64,000 nucleotides of DNA from Oricola nitratireducens. Its GTDB lineage: Bacteria; Pseudomonadota; Alphaproteobacteria; Rhizobiales; Rhizobiaceae. Both the position numbers and the translations under genes were made by a program. The notes below the pieces were generated by a model. The model saw nothing but the letters and a program-made list of their open reading frames with translations. It had not been told where the DNA came from and made no database searches. This document shows positions 42,248 through 50,089 of this stretch, piece by piece (positions within the stretch are counted from its first letter, which is position 1; each line of letters starts with the position of its first letter). The stretch is from the NCBI RefSeq assembly GCF_014904745.1, contig NZ_JACZCS010000014.1, forward strand, positions 124,001 through 188,000, given 5' to 3'.

Positions 42248-42661
42248 TCAGGCCGCCGGTTCGGTCAGCGCCCGGAGCCTTATTGTCGCGCGCCAGGCGC
42301 GGTCGGCCGGTTCGTAGCCGTGATCGGTGGATACCGGCAGACAGGACACGATCCGCGTGTCGCCGCTGACGCCGGCAAGCGCTACGAGCGCGGCCGTCAC
42401 GCGCTCCGCGACAGCCAGCACCTCTGTTCGGCCGGTCGCACGCGACCAGCCGCGGATCGTCACCAGATGCTCCTCGCCCGTCCGGTCGTCGGTGCTCCAG
42501 TCCTGCGCCGCCGTCCGGCCGATGACGACGCAGGGAAGTGCCCGATCCGGCGGCACGCGGTCTAAAATGCGATCCTCCCCGCCGAGCAGCGCCACGAGAT
42601 CCGTGTCGGCGCGCAGCGCGGCGACGATCGCGGCCTGCAGATCATGGGCGGCGCTGCTCAT
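42248..42661 (-). CDS. GTA tail-terminator protein, DUF3168 (gp8-like)
   Basis: This is a 137-residue protein of the DUF3168 family, which caps the tail tube at the head end. Landmarks: LQAAIVAALRADTDLVALLGG near the start and VPPDRALPCVVIGRTAAQDWSTDDRTGEEHLVTIRGWSR through the core. It lies between the small 51-residue ORF and gp9. The ATG overlaps that ORF by 20 bases. Confidence 0.9.
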   Translation of the reverse strand: MSSAAHDLQAAIVAALRADTDLVALLGGEDRILDRVPPDRALPCVVIGRTAAQDWSTDDRTGEEHLVTIRGWSRATGRTEVLAVAERVTAALVALAGVSGDTRIVSCLPVSTDHGYEPADRAWRATIRLRALTEPAA

Positions 42662-42797
42662 CGCGATCCTCCGGCTTGTCTTTCGGGTCCGGTTGTTGCC
42701 TGCGCGCTTCTTCCACGCGCTCGTCGGCGATGATCTCGGCGCGCGTCCTGAGCGCTCGGACTAACCCGTCCAGCGTCAGCCGCATGGTCAGGTTCAT
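42642..42797 (-). CDS. Small protein between gp7 and gp8, unknown function
   Basis: This 51-residue ORF begins MNLTMRLTLDGLVRALRTRA and ends in a very charged tail (EARRQQPDPKDKPEDRDEQRR). A near-perfect SD GGGAGG lies just upstream of the ATG. The start overlaps the gp7 stop by four bases (ATGA), and the end overlaps gp8 by 20. That tight packing and the strong SD argue that it is translated with the GTA genes. No domain is recognised. A helix followed by a disordered tail could be a chaperone or connector accessory. Confidence 0.7.
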   Translation of the reverse strand: MNLTMRLTLDGLVRALRTRAEIIADERVEEARRQQPDPKDKPEDRDEQRRP

Positions 42798-43135
42798 GGC
42801 GTTTCCTCCCGCGTCAGGCAGAGGAGGTAACGGCCCGTCTCGTCGAGATCGCGAACCGCGCGGATGGCGAAAACCCTCTCGCCTGTCACCAGCCGCATAC
42901 CGCGCTGCACGCCGGCGTCGGCGCGCAACACGACATGATGCGTGATTTCGGCTTCCTCGCCATCGGCGCGGCGCACCGGGCTTGCCGTCGCCGGTACGAG
43001 ATGCGCCCAGACGGTCGCGAGCGTCTGCCACGTTTCGGTCTGGCCGCCGAGCGTGTCCGCCACACGCACCGCCTGTTGCAGCGCCATTTCGTGGCGCAGT
43101 TTTCCAGGATCAAAGAACACCGTTTTCATGGTCAC
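42794..43135 (-). CDS. GTA head-closure/adaptor protein (gp7-like)
   Basis: This is a 113-residue head-tail adaptor or stopper (SPP1 gp16-like). Family landmarks: FFDPGKLRHEMALQQAV at the start, LGGQTETWQTLATVWAHLVPATASPVRRADGEEAEITHHVVLRADAG in the core (quoted only in part), and VTGERVFAIRAVRDLDETGRY near the end. The GTG at 43135 overlaps the gp6 stop (GTGA); the ATG two codons later is also possible. Confidence 0.88.
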   Translation of the reverse strand: MTMKTVFFDPGKLRHEMALQQAVRVADTLGGQTETWQTLATVWAHLVPATASPVRRADGEEAEITHHVVLRADAGVQRGMRLVTGERVFAIRAVRDLDETGRYLLCLTREETP

Positions 43136-43701
43136 ACCGAGAGAAACCGGAAATGCCGCGTCAGCCGCGCATAGAGCGCCGGTACGGAGACCGGATGGTC
43201 GGCGGCGTCGAACACGCCGCGGAATTCGTACCAGTGCGCGACCAGCACGAGGACCGCGCGTTTCAGCATGTCCGGTACGTCGACGCCGGTCTCGCCGTAA
43301 CCGGCGTCGAAATCGACCTCGATGCCGTTGGCGCGCATCGCCAGCGTCACGCCATCGGCAAGCCGCAGCCGCGCCGGGCGCGCAACCAGATTGACGTAGT
43401 AGCCGGAGCCGTCGAGCACGGTTCCATTGCCGGCGCCGTCATAGACGGTCACGGCGACGATGCCGCGTACCGGCGAGCGCATCAGCTCCAGCACGCCGTC
43501 GGCCGGCACGCAGTCGAAATACGCCCGCCACTGCTGGTCGATCAGCGCCTGGCCGGTATCGCGTTCGAGATATTGCGTCGCGGTCGCGATCAAGGCGGTG
43601 ATCGTGTCGTCCTCGGTGCCGGAGGTCACGCGCAGATGCGCCTTCGCCTCGGTAAGCGTCACCGGCATCGCCGCGGGCGCGGCAATCTGGGCATAGGTCA
43701 T
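43132..43701 (-). CDS. GTA head-tail connector (gp6-like)
   Basis: This is a 189-residue head-tail connector of the phage gp6/phiE125 gp8 family. Landmarks: the N-terminal PVTLTEAKAHLRVTSGTEDD (typical of connectors), QYLERDTGQALIDQQWRAYFD, and the C-terminal PDMLKRAVLVLVAHWYEFRG. The ATG at 43701 is chosen for its GGAG seven bases upstream; an earlier start at 43713 lacks a good SD. Confidence 0.9.
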   Translation of the reverse strand: MTYAQIAAPAAMPVTLTEAKAHLRVTSGTEDDTITALIATATQYLERDTGQALIDQQWRAYFDCVPADGVLELMRSPVRGIVAVTVYDGAGNGTVLDGSGYYVNLVARPARLRLADGVTLAMRANGIEVDFDAGYGETGVDVPDMLKRAVLVLVAHWYEFRGVFDAADHPVSVPALYARLTRHFRFLSV

Positions 43702-43772
43702 GGATGTCTCCATAAATGGAACGGGAAACGGCCCCGGCGGGAGGAAGACCGGGGCCGTCTTGTCGGTCCTGC

Positions 43773-45020
43773 TTACGCAGTTCCGAACTTGAGCAGCTTG
43801 ATCGCGTCGAAATCCTGCACCCCGCCGCCGACGCGCTTGGTCGTGTAGAACAGCACGTAGGGCTTGGCCGAATAGGGATCGCGCAGCACCGAGACGCCGG
43901 TGCGGTCGACGACGAGATAGCCGCGGCCAAAATCACCGAAGGCGATGGCCATTTCGTCGGAGCCGATATCCGGCATGTCCTCGGCCTCGACCAGCGGGAA
44001 GCCCATCAGCATCGCCTTCTGGCCGACCGCCGCCGGCGGCTGCCAGATATAGTTGCCGTCGGCATCCTTGATCTTGCGGATCGCGGCCTGCGACTTGCGG
44101 TTCATCACCCACGAAGCGTTCTGGCGGTAGCCGGCCTTGAGCGCATAAACCATGTCGATCAGCACGTCGGACGGATCGGACGCCGGCAGCGCGCCGTCGA
44201 CGCCGGTCGCGACATAGCCGATCTTGTCCCAGGTCCAGCTGGCTTCCGCGATCGTCGTGTAATCGAGGAAGCCGCGCGGCTTGTTGGTTCCGGCGCCGGC
44301 GACAAAGGCGGCGCCCTCCTGTTCGGCGAAGGCGGCGTCGACTTCCTGGGCGATCCACTGGTCGATATCGACCACCGAGTCCTCCAGAAGCTGCGCCGTC
44401 GCCGCCGGCATGGCGTAGAGCTCCATCGTCGGGAACTGCAATTCGGCGAGCGTCGAGGCCGCCGTCTGCGGCCGCGCATCCGTCTCGCCAACCCAGCCGA
44501 CCGCCGGACCGCCGATGGCGAAGGGCTTCTTCAGCACCGAGCCCGATACCTGCCTGACGCTGGCGATCGAGCGGATCGGCGAAATGTCGCGCAGCCGCGC
44601 GCCGATGGCGGCTTCCGTCTCGGGCGGCACCAGATAGCCGCCGTCCGGGCCGGAGCCGATCGACATCGCCTTGCCTTCCAGCGCCTGCAGCCGGCGCTCA
44701 TCGCCGCGTCGCACATAGTTCTCGAAGGCGGCCTTGTGTTCGCTCGGCACAGCCGGTTCGCCACCGCCGAGTGGTGGACGGGCCTGCTTGCGCACCAGCG
44801 TGTCGAGCGTGCGCTTCTGTTCGTCGAGCGCCTGGTTGATGCGCTCGACCTTGTCGCTGGTAACGCCGTCGGCGCCGAAGCGGCTCTCGATCTGTGCCAG
44901 CCGCTCGTCATTTGCCTGCTTGAACTCGTCGAAGGCGTGCATGAAGTCGTCAAAGGCTTCCGCCACATCGCCGTCCGCCGCCGATTTCAGTTCGGGGGCG
45001 ACAATCGTTTCCTGTTTCAT
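43773..45020 (-). CDS. GTA major capsid protein (gp5-like, HK97 fold)
   Basis: This is the 415-residue HK97-type major capsid protein. Residues 1 to about 110 are a charged coiled coil (the delta/scaffold domain, cleaved by the protease). The HK97 core follows from about residue 120, with IRSIASVRQVSGSVLKKPFAIGG and LEDSVVDIDQWIAQEVDAAFAEQE, and ends in KPYVLFYTTKRVGGGVQDFDAIKLLKFGTA (partly quoted). The ATG overlaps the protease stop by four bases. Length and processing region fit GTA capsids. Confidence 0.94.
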   Translation of the reverse strand: MKQETIVAPELKSAADGDVAEAFDDFMHAFDEFKQANDERLAQIESRFGADGVTSDKVERINQALDEQKRTLDTLVRKQARPPLGGGEPAVPSEHKAAFENYVRRGDERRLQALEGKAMSIGSGPDGGYLVPPETEAAIGARLRDISPIRSIASVRQVSGSVLKKPFAIGGPAVGWVGETDARPQTAASTLAELQFPTMELYAMPAATAQLLEDSVVDIDQWIAQEVDAAFAEQEGAAFVAGAGTNKPRGFLDYTTIAEASWTWDKIGYVATGVDGALPASDPSDVLIDMVYALKAGYRQNASWVMNRKSQAAIRKIKDADGNYIWQPPAAVGQKAMLMGFPLVEAEDMPDIGSDEMAIAFGDFGRGYLVVDRTGVSVLRDPYSAKPYVLFYTTKRVGGGVQDFDAIKLLKFGTA

Positions 45021-45688
45021 CGTGTTCCTCGTGTCGGTTGGAGTTGCCGGGCCGCTTCGCGGATCGTCTTCGCGAGGCCCTTTTCCCCGGCCGCGCCGTC
45101 CCGGCGGCGTCCGAGCGAAGCGAAGCCCCTGGCGATCACCGCCCTCGCCTCGCTCCTGGTCAGCCCGGCATCCCGCACGAGCCAGCGTTCGAATTCGCGC
45201 GCCGTCGGCCGGCGCCCGGCCTTGACGGCGGTGACGCGCGCCTGCGGCAGCATCGGAAAGGTCACCACCGAGATCTCCCAGAGGTCGGCCTCGAGGATGC
45301 GGCGGACGCCGCTGCGCGCCTCCTTTTTCGCCTTCACCGTCCTGAAACCGATCGACAGCCCGTCGAGACCGCCATTCCTTAATAGCGCCAACACCTCTCG
45401 GCCCTTGGCGACCTCGGTCGATATCCTGCCCTCGACATAGAGTCCGCGTGCGTTCTCGCGGATCGCCGTCCAGCGGCCGATAACTTCGTCGGGATTGTGC
45501 TGGAACAGCATGCGGATCCCGCCGGCGCCTCTGGCCGCCAGTGATTTGGCGAAGGCGCCGCGCTCCACCGCGTCGCGGCCGAGATCGACCGCGCCGAAGA
45601 CGCTGGCATAGCCGGAAATGGTGCCGTCGCCGGCTTCCAGCTCCACCCGGTTGAACTTGTGCTCCAGGCTCTTCGCGTCAGTGCTCAT
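45017..45688 (-). CDS. GTA prohead protease (gp4-like, HK97 family)
   Basis: This 223-residue serine protease cleaves the capsid's scaffold domain. Catalytic His lies in MLFQHNPDEVIGRW, Ser in DGLSIGFRTVKAKK, and the Glu/acid nearby in EADLWEISVVTFPMLPQARV. The C-terminal extension with LAKTIREAARQLQ is longer than in RcGTA. The ATG at 45688 is chosen; a longer frame adds unrelated residues and overlaps the gp3.5-like gene more. It overlaps the latter by 11 bases. Confidence 0.92.
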   Translation of the reverse strand: MSTDAKSLEHKFNRVELEAGDGTISGYASVFGAVDLGRDAVERGAFAKSLAARGAGGIRMLFQHNPDEVIGRWTAIRENARGLYVEGRISTEVAKGREVLALLRNGGLDGLSIGFRTVKAKKEARSGVRRILEADLWEISVVTFPMLPQARVTAVKAGRRPTAREFERWLVRDAGLTRSEARAVIARGFASLGRRRDGAAGEKGLAKTIREAARQLQPTRGTR

Positions 45689-46040
45689 CGCAGCCCTCCC
45701 GCCGTGGCTTGCTTTCCGCGGGCCTGCCGGCAATCAGCCGGTCGCCGAAGCGGATCGCGAAACCGATCGCCCACCAGATCGACAGGCTCGACAGCGCCGA
45801 CCCCATCAGCACCAGTTCATGCGGCGACAGGTTCGCGTCGACGCCGAGGCGCTTGGCGACCGCCAGCCCGGCGGTGCCGCCGAACACGAGCCCCGCCGAC
45901 ATCGAGGCGAGGAAGCGCAGCGCCGCCTCGCGGCGGCCCTTCGGCAAGAGATAGGCGAGCGAGATCGCCGAGCCGGCGAGCGCGCCGGCCGTTTTCGCCA
46001 GCCACAGGGAAGCGGCCGGCGACAGGTCCGTCATGGTCAT
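45678..46040 (-). CDS. GTA small membrane protein (gp3.5 position, DUF6107-like)
   Basis: This is a 120-residue protein with three hydrophobic stretches: the WLAKTAGALAGSAISLAYLLP start, LRFLASMSAGLVFGGTAGLAVA, and LVLMGSALSSLSIWWAIGFAIRF. It corresponds in place to RcGTA gp3.5 between portal and protease, and matches DUF6107-type proteins that I recall from rhizobial GTA clusters. It may act in particle maturation or release at the membrane. Two ATGs (46040 and 46034) are possible. Confidence 0.75.
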   Translation of the reverse strand: MTMTDLSPAASLWLAKTAGALAGSAISLAYLLPKGRREAALRFLASMSAGLVFGGTAGLAVAKRLGVDANLSPHELVLMGSALSSLSIWWAIGFAIRFGDRLIAGRPAESKPRREGCDEH

Positions 46041-46053
46041 GATCTGTCCTCAT

Positions 46054-47238
46054 TCAGGATTTCGGGCCGTAGCCCACGGCTTCGCGCTTCTCGTCGTCAC
46101 TGAGGAAGCTCGCCCGCTCGAGCCGCGCCCACAGCGCGTCGCGCTCGGCGGAAAGTCCCTCGATGCGGTCGGCGTCGGGCGCGAGGCGCAGAGGCCCATC
46201 GCCGATGAAACGGGAAAAGGCGTCGGCGGTGCGGGTCACCAGCGGCAGCACGGTCAGCCTGTAGAAGGCGCGGTTCGCCTCGGCATAATTGGCATAGGTG
46301 TTGTCGCCGGGAATTCCGAGCAGCATCGGCGGCACGCCGAAGGCGAGCGCGATGTCGCGGCTGGCGGCGTGTTTGGCCTGGATGAAATCCATGTCCTTCG
46401 GCGTCAGGCCCATCGCCTTCCAGTCGAGCCCGCCTTCGAGTAGCAGCGGCCGCCCGGCATTCGACGCGCCGGCATATTCCGTCTCGAGATCGCGTTTCAG
46501 CTGCTCGCGCTGCTCCGGCGCCATGTTGCCGCCCTCCGGCGGCGCATAGACCAGCGCGCCGGAAGGCCGCGCCGCATTGTCGAGCAGCGCCTTGTTCCAG
46601 GTGCCCGCCGCATTGTGGATGTCGAGCGCCATCAGCGCGGCCTCCAGCGGCGCGAAGCCGCGCAGGTCATCGAGCGGGTGGAACAGCGTCAAATGCAGCA
46701 ATCGCGGCTCGCCGCCTGCCTCCTCGAAGGGTATCCGCCGTTTGACCGGCCCGGCCTGGTAGTCGACCGCGACCGGCCAGCCGTCCGCCCCGGTGACAAC
46801 CGACACCCGGTCGGGACGCAGCAGATAAAGCGCGTCGCCGTCCGTGCTGCCCGCCACGCGCTCGATGAAGGCGTTTCCTGACAGAAGCAGGTGGCCGTAG
46901 AGCGCTTCCAGAAATGAGGCGCGAGTGTCGCGCATGTTCGGGCTTTCCAGCAGCGCCATGACCGGATGGTCCGGCACCTCGGCGTCGCCGTCATAGGCGA
47001 GCCAGGGCACCGCGCCCGCCGCCTCCGAGATCATCCGCACGCAGCGGTGGACGACCGGATTGCGCATGAAGCCTTCGCGCGACAGGGCGCCGTAGGAGGC
47101 CGACGTCCATGCCGCGGTTGCCGCGCCATGCATGGCGACGAAGCCCAGGGGCCAGCCCTTCGCCTCCGCCGGTTTCACGGCATGTTTGTCCCGGCCAAGC
47201 CCGAAGGCCCGGGCCAGCCAGTTGGCAGATCGATTCAT
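46054..47238 (-). CDS. GTA portal protein (gp3-like, HK97 family)
   Basis: This 394-residue protein forms the portal ring through which DNA enters and leaves the capsid. Landmarks: FMRNPVVHRCVRMISEAAGAVPWLAY, the GHLLLSGNAFIERVAG segment, LTLFHPLDDLRGFAPLEAAL, and LGIPGDNTYANYAEANRAFYRLTVLPLV (partly quoted). Length matches RcGTA gp3. The gene begins 33 bases after a strong terminator that ends the upstream hxlR gene. Confidence 0.94.
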   Translation of the reverse strand: MNRSANWLARAFGLGRDKHAVKPAEAKGWPLGFVAMHGAATAAWTSASYGALSREGFMRNPVVHRCVRMISEAAGAVPWLAYDGDAEVPDHPVMALLESPNMRDTRASFLEALYGHLLLSGNAFIERVAGSTDGDALYLLRPDRVSVVTGADGWPVAVDYQAGPVKRRIPFEEAGGEPRLLHLTLFHPLDDLRGFAPLEAALMALDIHNAAGTWNKALLDNAARPSGALVYAPPEGGNMAPEQREQLKRDLETEYAGASNAGRPLLLEGGLDWKAMGLTPKDMDFIQAKHAASRDIALAFGVPPMLLGIPGDNTYANYAEANRAFYRLTVLPLVTRTADAFSRFIGDGPLRLAPDADRIEGLSAERDALWARLERASFLSDDEKREAVGYGPKS

Positions 47239-47270
47239 GGAATTGGTCCAGGTTGTTGATTTCGGAATCG

Positions 47271-47296
47271 AAAAAGGGGCCGCAAGCGCCCCTTTT
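47271..47296 (-). terminator. Strong intrinsic terminator after hxlR, before the portal gene
   Basis: AAAAGGGGC (47272-47280) and GCCCCTTTT (47288-47296) form a perfect nine-pair stem with the loop CGCAAGC. Read on the minus strand the stem is followed by TTTTTCG. It lies 27 bases after the hxlR stop and ends 33 bases before the portal start, so it would stop any transcript coming from hxlR or gp2. Confidence 0.88.
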
Positions 47297-47322
47297 CCTG
47301 CCCTGCCTCTCGCGGCAGCTGA

Positions 47323-47760
47323 CTATGCCGCTACGGCTTCGTCCTCGTCGAAGGCGTTGCGCGCGGCGCGTATGTCGTCATGGCGCGTCTCGGCCCAGGC
47401 GATCAGCGCCGACAGCGGCTCCAGTACCGAGTGGCCGAGTTCCGTCAGCCGGTAGTCGACCGTCGGCGGCGTCGTCGGATAGACGGTCCTGTCCACCAGG
47501 CCGTCGCGCTGCAGCGTCCGCAGCGTCTGGGTCAGCATCCGCTTCGAAATATCGCCGACCGCCCGGTTGAGCGCGCTGAACCGCTTCGGCTCCTCGGCAA
47601 GCGCAGTCAGGATCAGGACCGACCATTTGTCGCCGACCCGGTCCAGCACGTCACGCACCGGGCAATTCGCGGCGTCGAACCCCGCTTCCTGCCAGGCGTC
47701 GAAACGCTGGCTCATCTCTTCCGTCACGGCCGGGAGGTTACCTTCATGTGCCTTGGTCAT
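47323..47760 (-). CDS. HxlR-family winged-helix regulator (QorR/YtfH-like), inserted between gp2 and gp3
   Basis: This 145-residue DNA-binding regulator has the HxlR domain: [71 protein letters not shown] (partly quoted). The Cys in NCPVRD is the sensor Cys in several redox-sensing HxlR members. The ATG at 47760 has AAGGAGG ten bases upstream. It is divergent from a QorB-like gene, as in E. coli ytfH-ytfG, and probably represses it in response to electrophiles or quinones. It is on the GTA strand but ends in its own terminator. Confidence 0.88.
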   Translation of the reverse strand: MTKAHEGNLPAVTEEMSQRFDAWQEAGFDAANCPVRDVLDRVGDKWSVLILTALAEEPKRFSALNRAVGDISKRMLTQTLRTLQRDGLVDRTVYPTTPPTVDYRLTELGHSVLEPLSALIAWAETRHDDIRAARNAFDEDEAVAA

Positions 47761-47805
47761 GAAAAAGTGCCTCCTTCCATCGCCTTCCGAGAGTTGGTAA
47801 CTAAA

Positions 47806-47834
47806 AGAGACCATACCTCATTTAGAGACCTAAA
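47806..47834. promoter_or_regulatory. Possible HxlR operator between hxlR and qorB-like genes
   Basis: The heptamer AGAGACC occurs twice, 18 bases apart (47806 and 47824). The second copy lies inside a small palindrome TTTAG-AGAC-CTAAA (47821-47834). The position, within 55 bases of both starts, fits an autoregulated divergent promoter. This is a pattern match only. Confidence 0.4.
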
Positions 47835-47857
47835 ACAAACCTGAAAGGAACAATACC

Positions 47858-48739
47858 ATGACCACCGCAAAATATCTCGTCACCGGAGCCTCCGGCCAAC
47901 TCGGCACGCTGGTCATCGCCGACCTCCTCAAGAAAACACCCGCGGCAAATATTGTCGCGCTCGTGCGCCGGCCGGAATCCGCCGCCGCGTTCGAGGCGAA
48001 GGGCATCGAGGTCCGGTTCGGCGACTACACCGATCCCGCGTCACTCGAAAAGGGCTTCCGTGATATCGACCGGCTGCTGCTGATCTCGTCCTCCGAAATC
48101 GGCCAGCGTGCTGTCCAGCATCAAAATGCCATCTCGGCGGCGAAAAAAGCCGGCGTCGGCTTCATCGCCTACACCTCGATCCTCAAGGCCGACACGTCTC
48201 CGCTCGGCCTCGCTGTCGAACACCGCGCCACCGAGGCCGACCTCGCGGCCTCGGGCATTCCCTACGCCTTCCTGCGCAACGGCTGGTATACAGAGAACAA
48301 GACGGGCTCGATCGATCCGGCCATCGAACACGGCGCCTATATCGGCGCGGCGGGAGACGGCCGCATTTCCAGCGCGCCGCGCCTGGACTACGCCAAGGCG
48401 GCCGTTGCCGTCCTGACGGCGGATGCGCCGGCCGAAAACGTGGTCTATGAACTCGCCGGCGACGACAGTTTCTCGATGGCCGAATTCGCCGCGGCGATCG
48501 CGAACTCTGCCGGCAAGCCCGTCGCCTATGCGGACATGAGCGAGGCCGATTATGCCGCCGCGCTGGAAGGCGCGGGCCTCCCTAGGGCATTCGCCGAATT
48601 GCTGGCCGACAGCGATGCCGGCACGGCAAAAGGCGCGCTCGAAGACAACAGCCGCACGCTGTCGCGTCTCATCGGCCGTCCGACGACGCCGTGGACCGAG
48701 ACGGTCGCCTCGGCGATCGCCACACGCAAGGCGGCCTGA
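47858..48739 (+). CDS. NmrA/SDR-type NAD(P)-dependent quinone oxidoreductase (QorB-like)
   Basis: This is a 293-residue Rossmann-fold oxidoreductase of the atypical SDR (NmrA) family. The N-terminal dinucleotide loop is YLVTGASGQLGTLVIADLL, with ALVRRPESA (NADP-preferring Arg) and IAYTSILKADTSPLGLAVEHRATE further on; this pattern is close to E. coli QorB/YtfG, which reduces quinones. AAGGAAC precedes the ATG. It is divergent from its likely regulator hxlR and lies on the strand opposite to the GTA genes. Confidence 0.88.
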   Translation: MTTAKYLVTGASGQLGTLVIADLLKKTPAANIVALVRRPESAAAFEAKGIEVRFGDYTDPASLEKGFRDIDRLLLISSSEIGQRAVQHQNAISAAKKAGVGFIAYTSILKADTSPLGLAVEHRATEADLAASGIPYAFLRNGWYTENKTGSIDPAIEHGAYIGAAGDGRISSAPRLDYAKAAVAVLTADAPAENVVYELAGDDSFSMAEFAAAIANSAGKPVAYADMSEADYAAALEGAGLPRAFAELLADSDAGTAKGALEDNSRTLSRLIGRPTTPWTETVASAIATRKAA

Positions 48740-48761
48740 CGGCGAGAACCGAAGCCTGATC

Positions 48762-48782
48762 GAGGGGGCTCAAAGCCCCCTC
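48762..48782. terminator. GC-rich hairpin between qorB-like and terminase genes
   Basis: GAGGGGGCT-CAA-AGCCCCCTC is a perfect nine-pair stem, between the convergent qorB-like stop (48739) and the terminase stop (48770-48772), overlapping the latter. No T-run follows on either strand, so it may be a weak bidirectional stop or pause. Confidence 0.5.
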
Positions 48783-50089
48783 ACCCGCGGCTCACCGTGC
48801 CGCCCCAGCAGCAATTCGCTGACCGCCCAGACCATGGCGTCGAGCCGGTCGGGCGAGCGGCCGGACGCCAATCCGTCCGTGCCGAACTCGCACATCTCGT
48901 CCTCCAGAGCGCCAAGTCCCGGCGCATGCGTCACCCTATTCTGCTCGTAGAGCGCGGCAACGGGTTCGGCGCGCAGCCATTTGCCACGTTTGGCATGTAC
49001 CTTCTTCAGCGCCACGGTGGCATCGATCTGCCGGATCACGGCCTCGACCATGTCGCCGCCCTGGTTGACCTCGGCGAGGATCAGGTCCGCTCCGAGCGTC
49101 TCGTAGAGTGCCACCGCCTTCGCCGCCCAGGCCGACGGTTTTGCCGCCCGCAGGCTCGCATCCGCGATCACATGGGCGACGCCGTTGCCGGTGATCCCGG
49201 CGGCGACGATGCCGCAGGCGTCCGAGGTCGATTTCGAGCCCGCCGGCGGATCGACCGCGACGACGATGCGCTTCAAATCCTTCGGCGCCTCCCGCCGCCG
49301 CAGACCGTCGATCTGGCTGCGCGTCCACAACGCGCCATCGGCCTCTTCCAGGATCTCGGCGTGGAGTTCCTGGCGGCCGAGGCGAGTGTCCTCGTATTTG
49401 GCGAGCACCGCGTCGAGAAAACCCGGCGCGAGGTTGATCGCGTTATCGAAGGTCGAGCCTCTTGTGACTGCTGTCGCCGGGTCCGCCGCGAGTTCCTTGA
49501 TGAGGCGCAACGGCTTCGGCGTCGTGGTGATACAGGCCTGCGGATTGACACCCAGCCTGAGGCCGAACATCGCCATGTCCCAGGTCTCGCGCGAATAGGT
49601 CCACGCGCAAATCTCGTCGGCCCATATTTTCTCGTGCTGCGGCCCGCGCAGGCGCTCCGGCTCCTCGGCGGAGAAGATCATCGCCACCGCGCCGTTGGCC
49701 CAGACCACGCGGCGCATGGTCGGCTGGTAGACCGGCCGCCCGAGCCAGCGCCCATCATGCGTAAAATCGCCCTCCCAGCACACCGAAAGCAGCCCGCTTT
49801 CGCCGCGTATCATGATGTCGCGCGCATCGGCGATGGTCGGCGCGATCAGGGCGATGCGCCCTGCCCCGGCCTTTGCCTGCCCGCGCACCCATTCGGCGCC
49901 GGACCGCGTCTTGCCGAAGCCGCGCCCGGCGAGGATCAGCCAGTTGCGCCAGTCACCCGGCGGCGGCAACTGGCCCGGCCGGGCGAAGATACGCCAATCA
50001 TGCCGGAACAGGGTGCGCAGAAGGGCATCGTCCGTCTCCGACAGGCCGATCAGTATCTCGCGCGGCAAGGTGTCGAGCAATGAGGTCAT
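48770..50089 (-). CDS. GTA terminase large subunit (gp2-like)
   Basis: This 439-residue packaging motor has an N-terminal ATPase with Walker A LILAGRGFGKTRSG and Walker B with the catalytic acid in EKIWADEICAW, and a C-terminal nuclease domain with the metal-binding Asp in VVAVDPPAGSKSTSD. It packs DNA into GTA heads; the nuclease motif looks intact. The ATG at 50089 has AGGGG eight bases upstream. No gp1 gene (small terminase) is clearly present before it. It is separated from the portal by 1.5 kb of inserted genes. Confidence 0.93.
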   Translation of the reverse strand: MTSLLDTLPREILIGLSETDDALLRTLFRHDWRIFARPGQLPPPGDWRNWLILAGRGFGKTRSGAEWVRGQAKAGAGRIALIAPTIADARDIMIRGESGLLSVCWEGDFTHDGRWLGRPVYQPTMRRVVWANGAVAMIFSAEEPERLRGPQHEKIWADEICAWTYSRETWDMAMFGLRLGVNPQACITTTPKPLRLIKELAADPATAVTRGSTFDNAINLAPGFLDAVLAKYEDTRLGRQELHAEILEEADGALWTRSQIDGLRRREAPKDLKRIVVAVDPPAGSKSTSDACGIVAAGITGNGVAHVIADASLRAAKPSAWAAKAVALYETLGADLILAEVNQGGDMVEAVIRQIDATVALKKVHAKRGKWLRAEPVAALYEQNRVTHAPGLGALEDEMCEFGTDGLASGRSPDRLDAMVWAVSELLLGRHGEPRVRGL

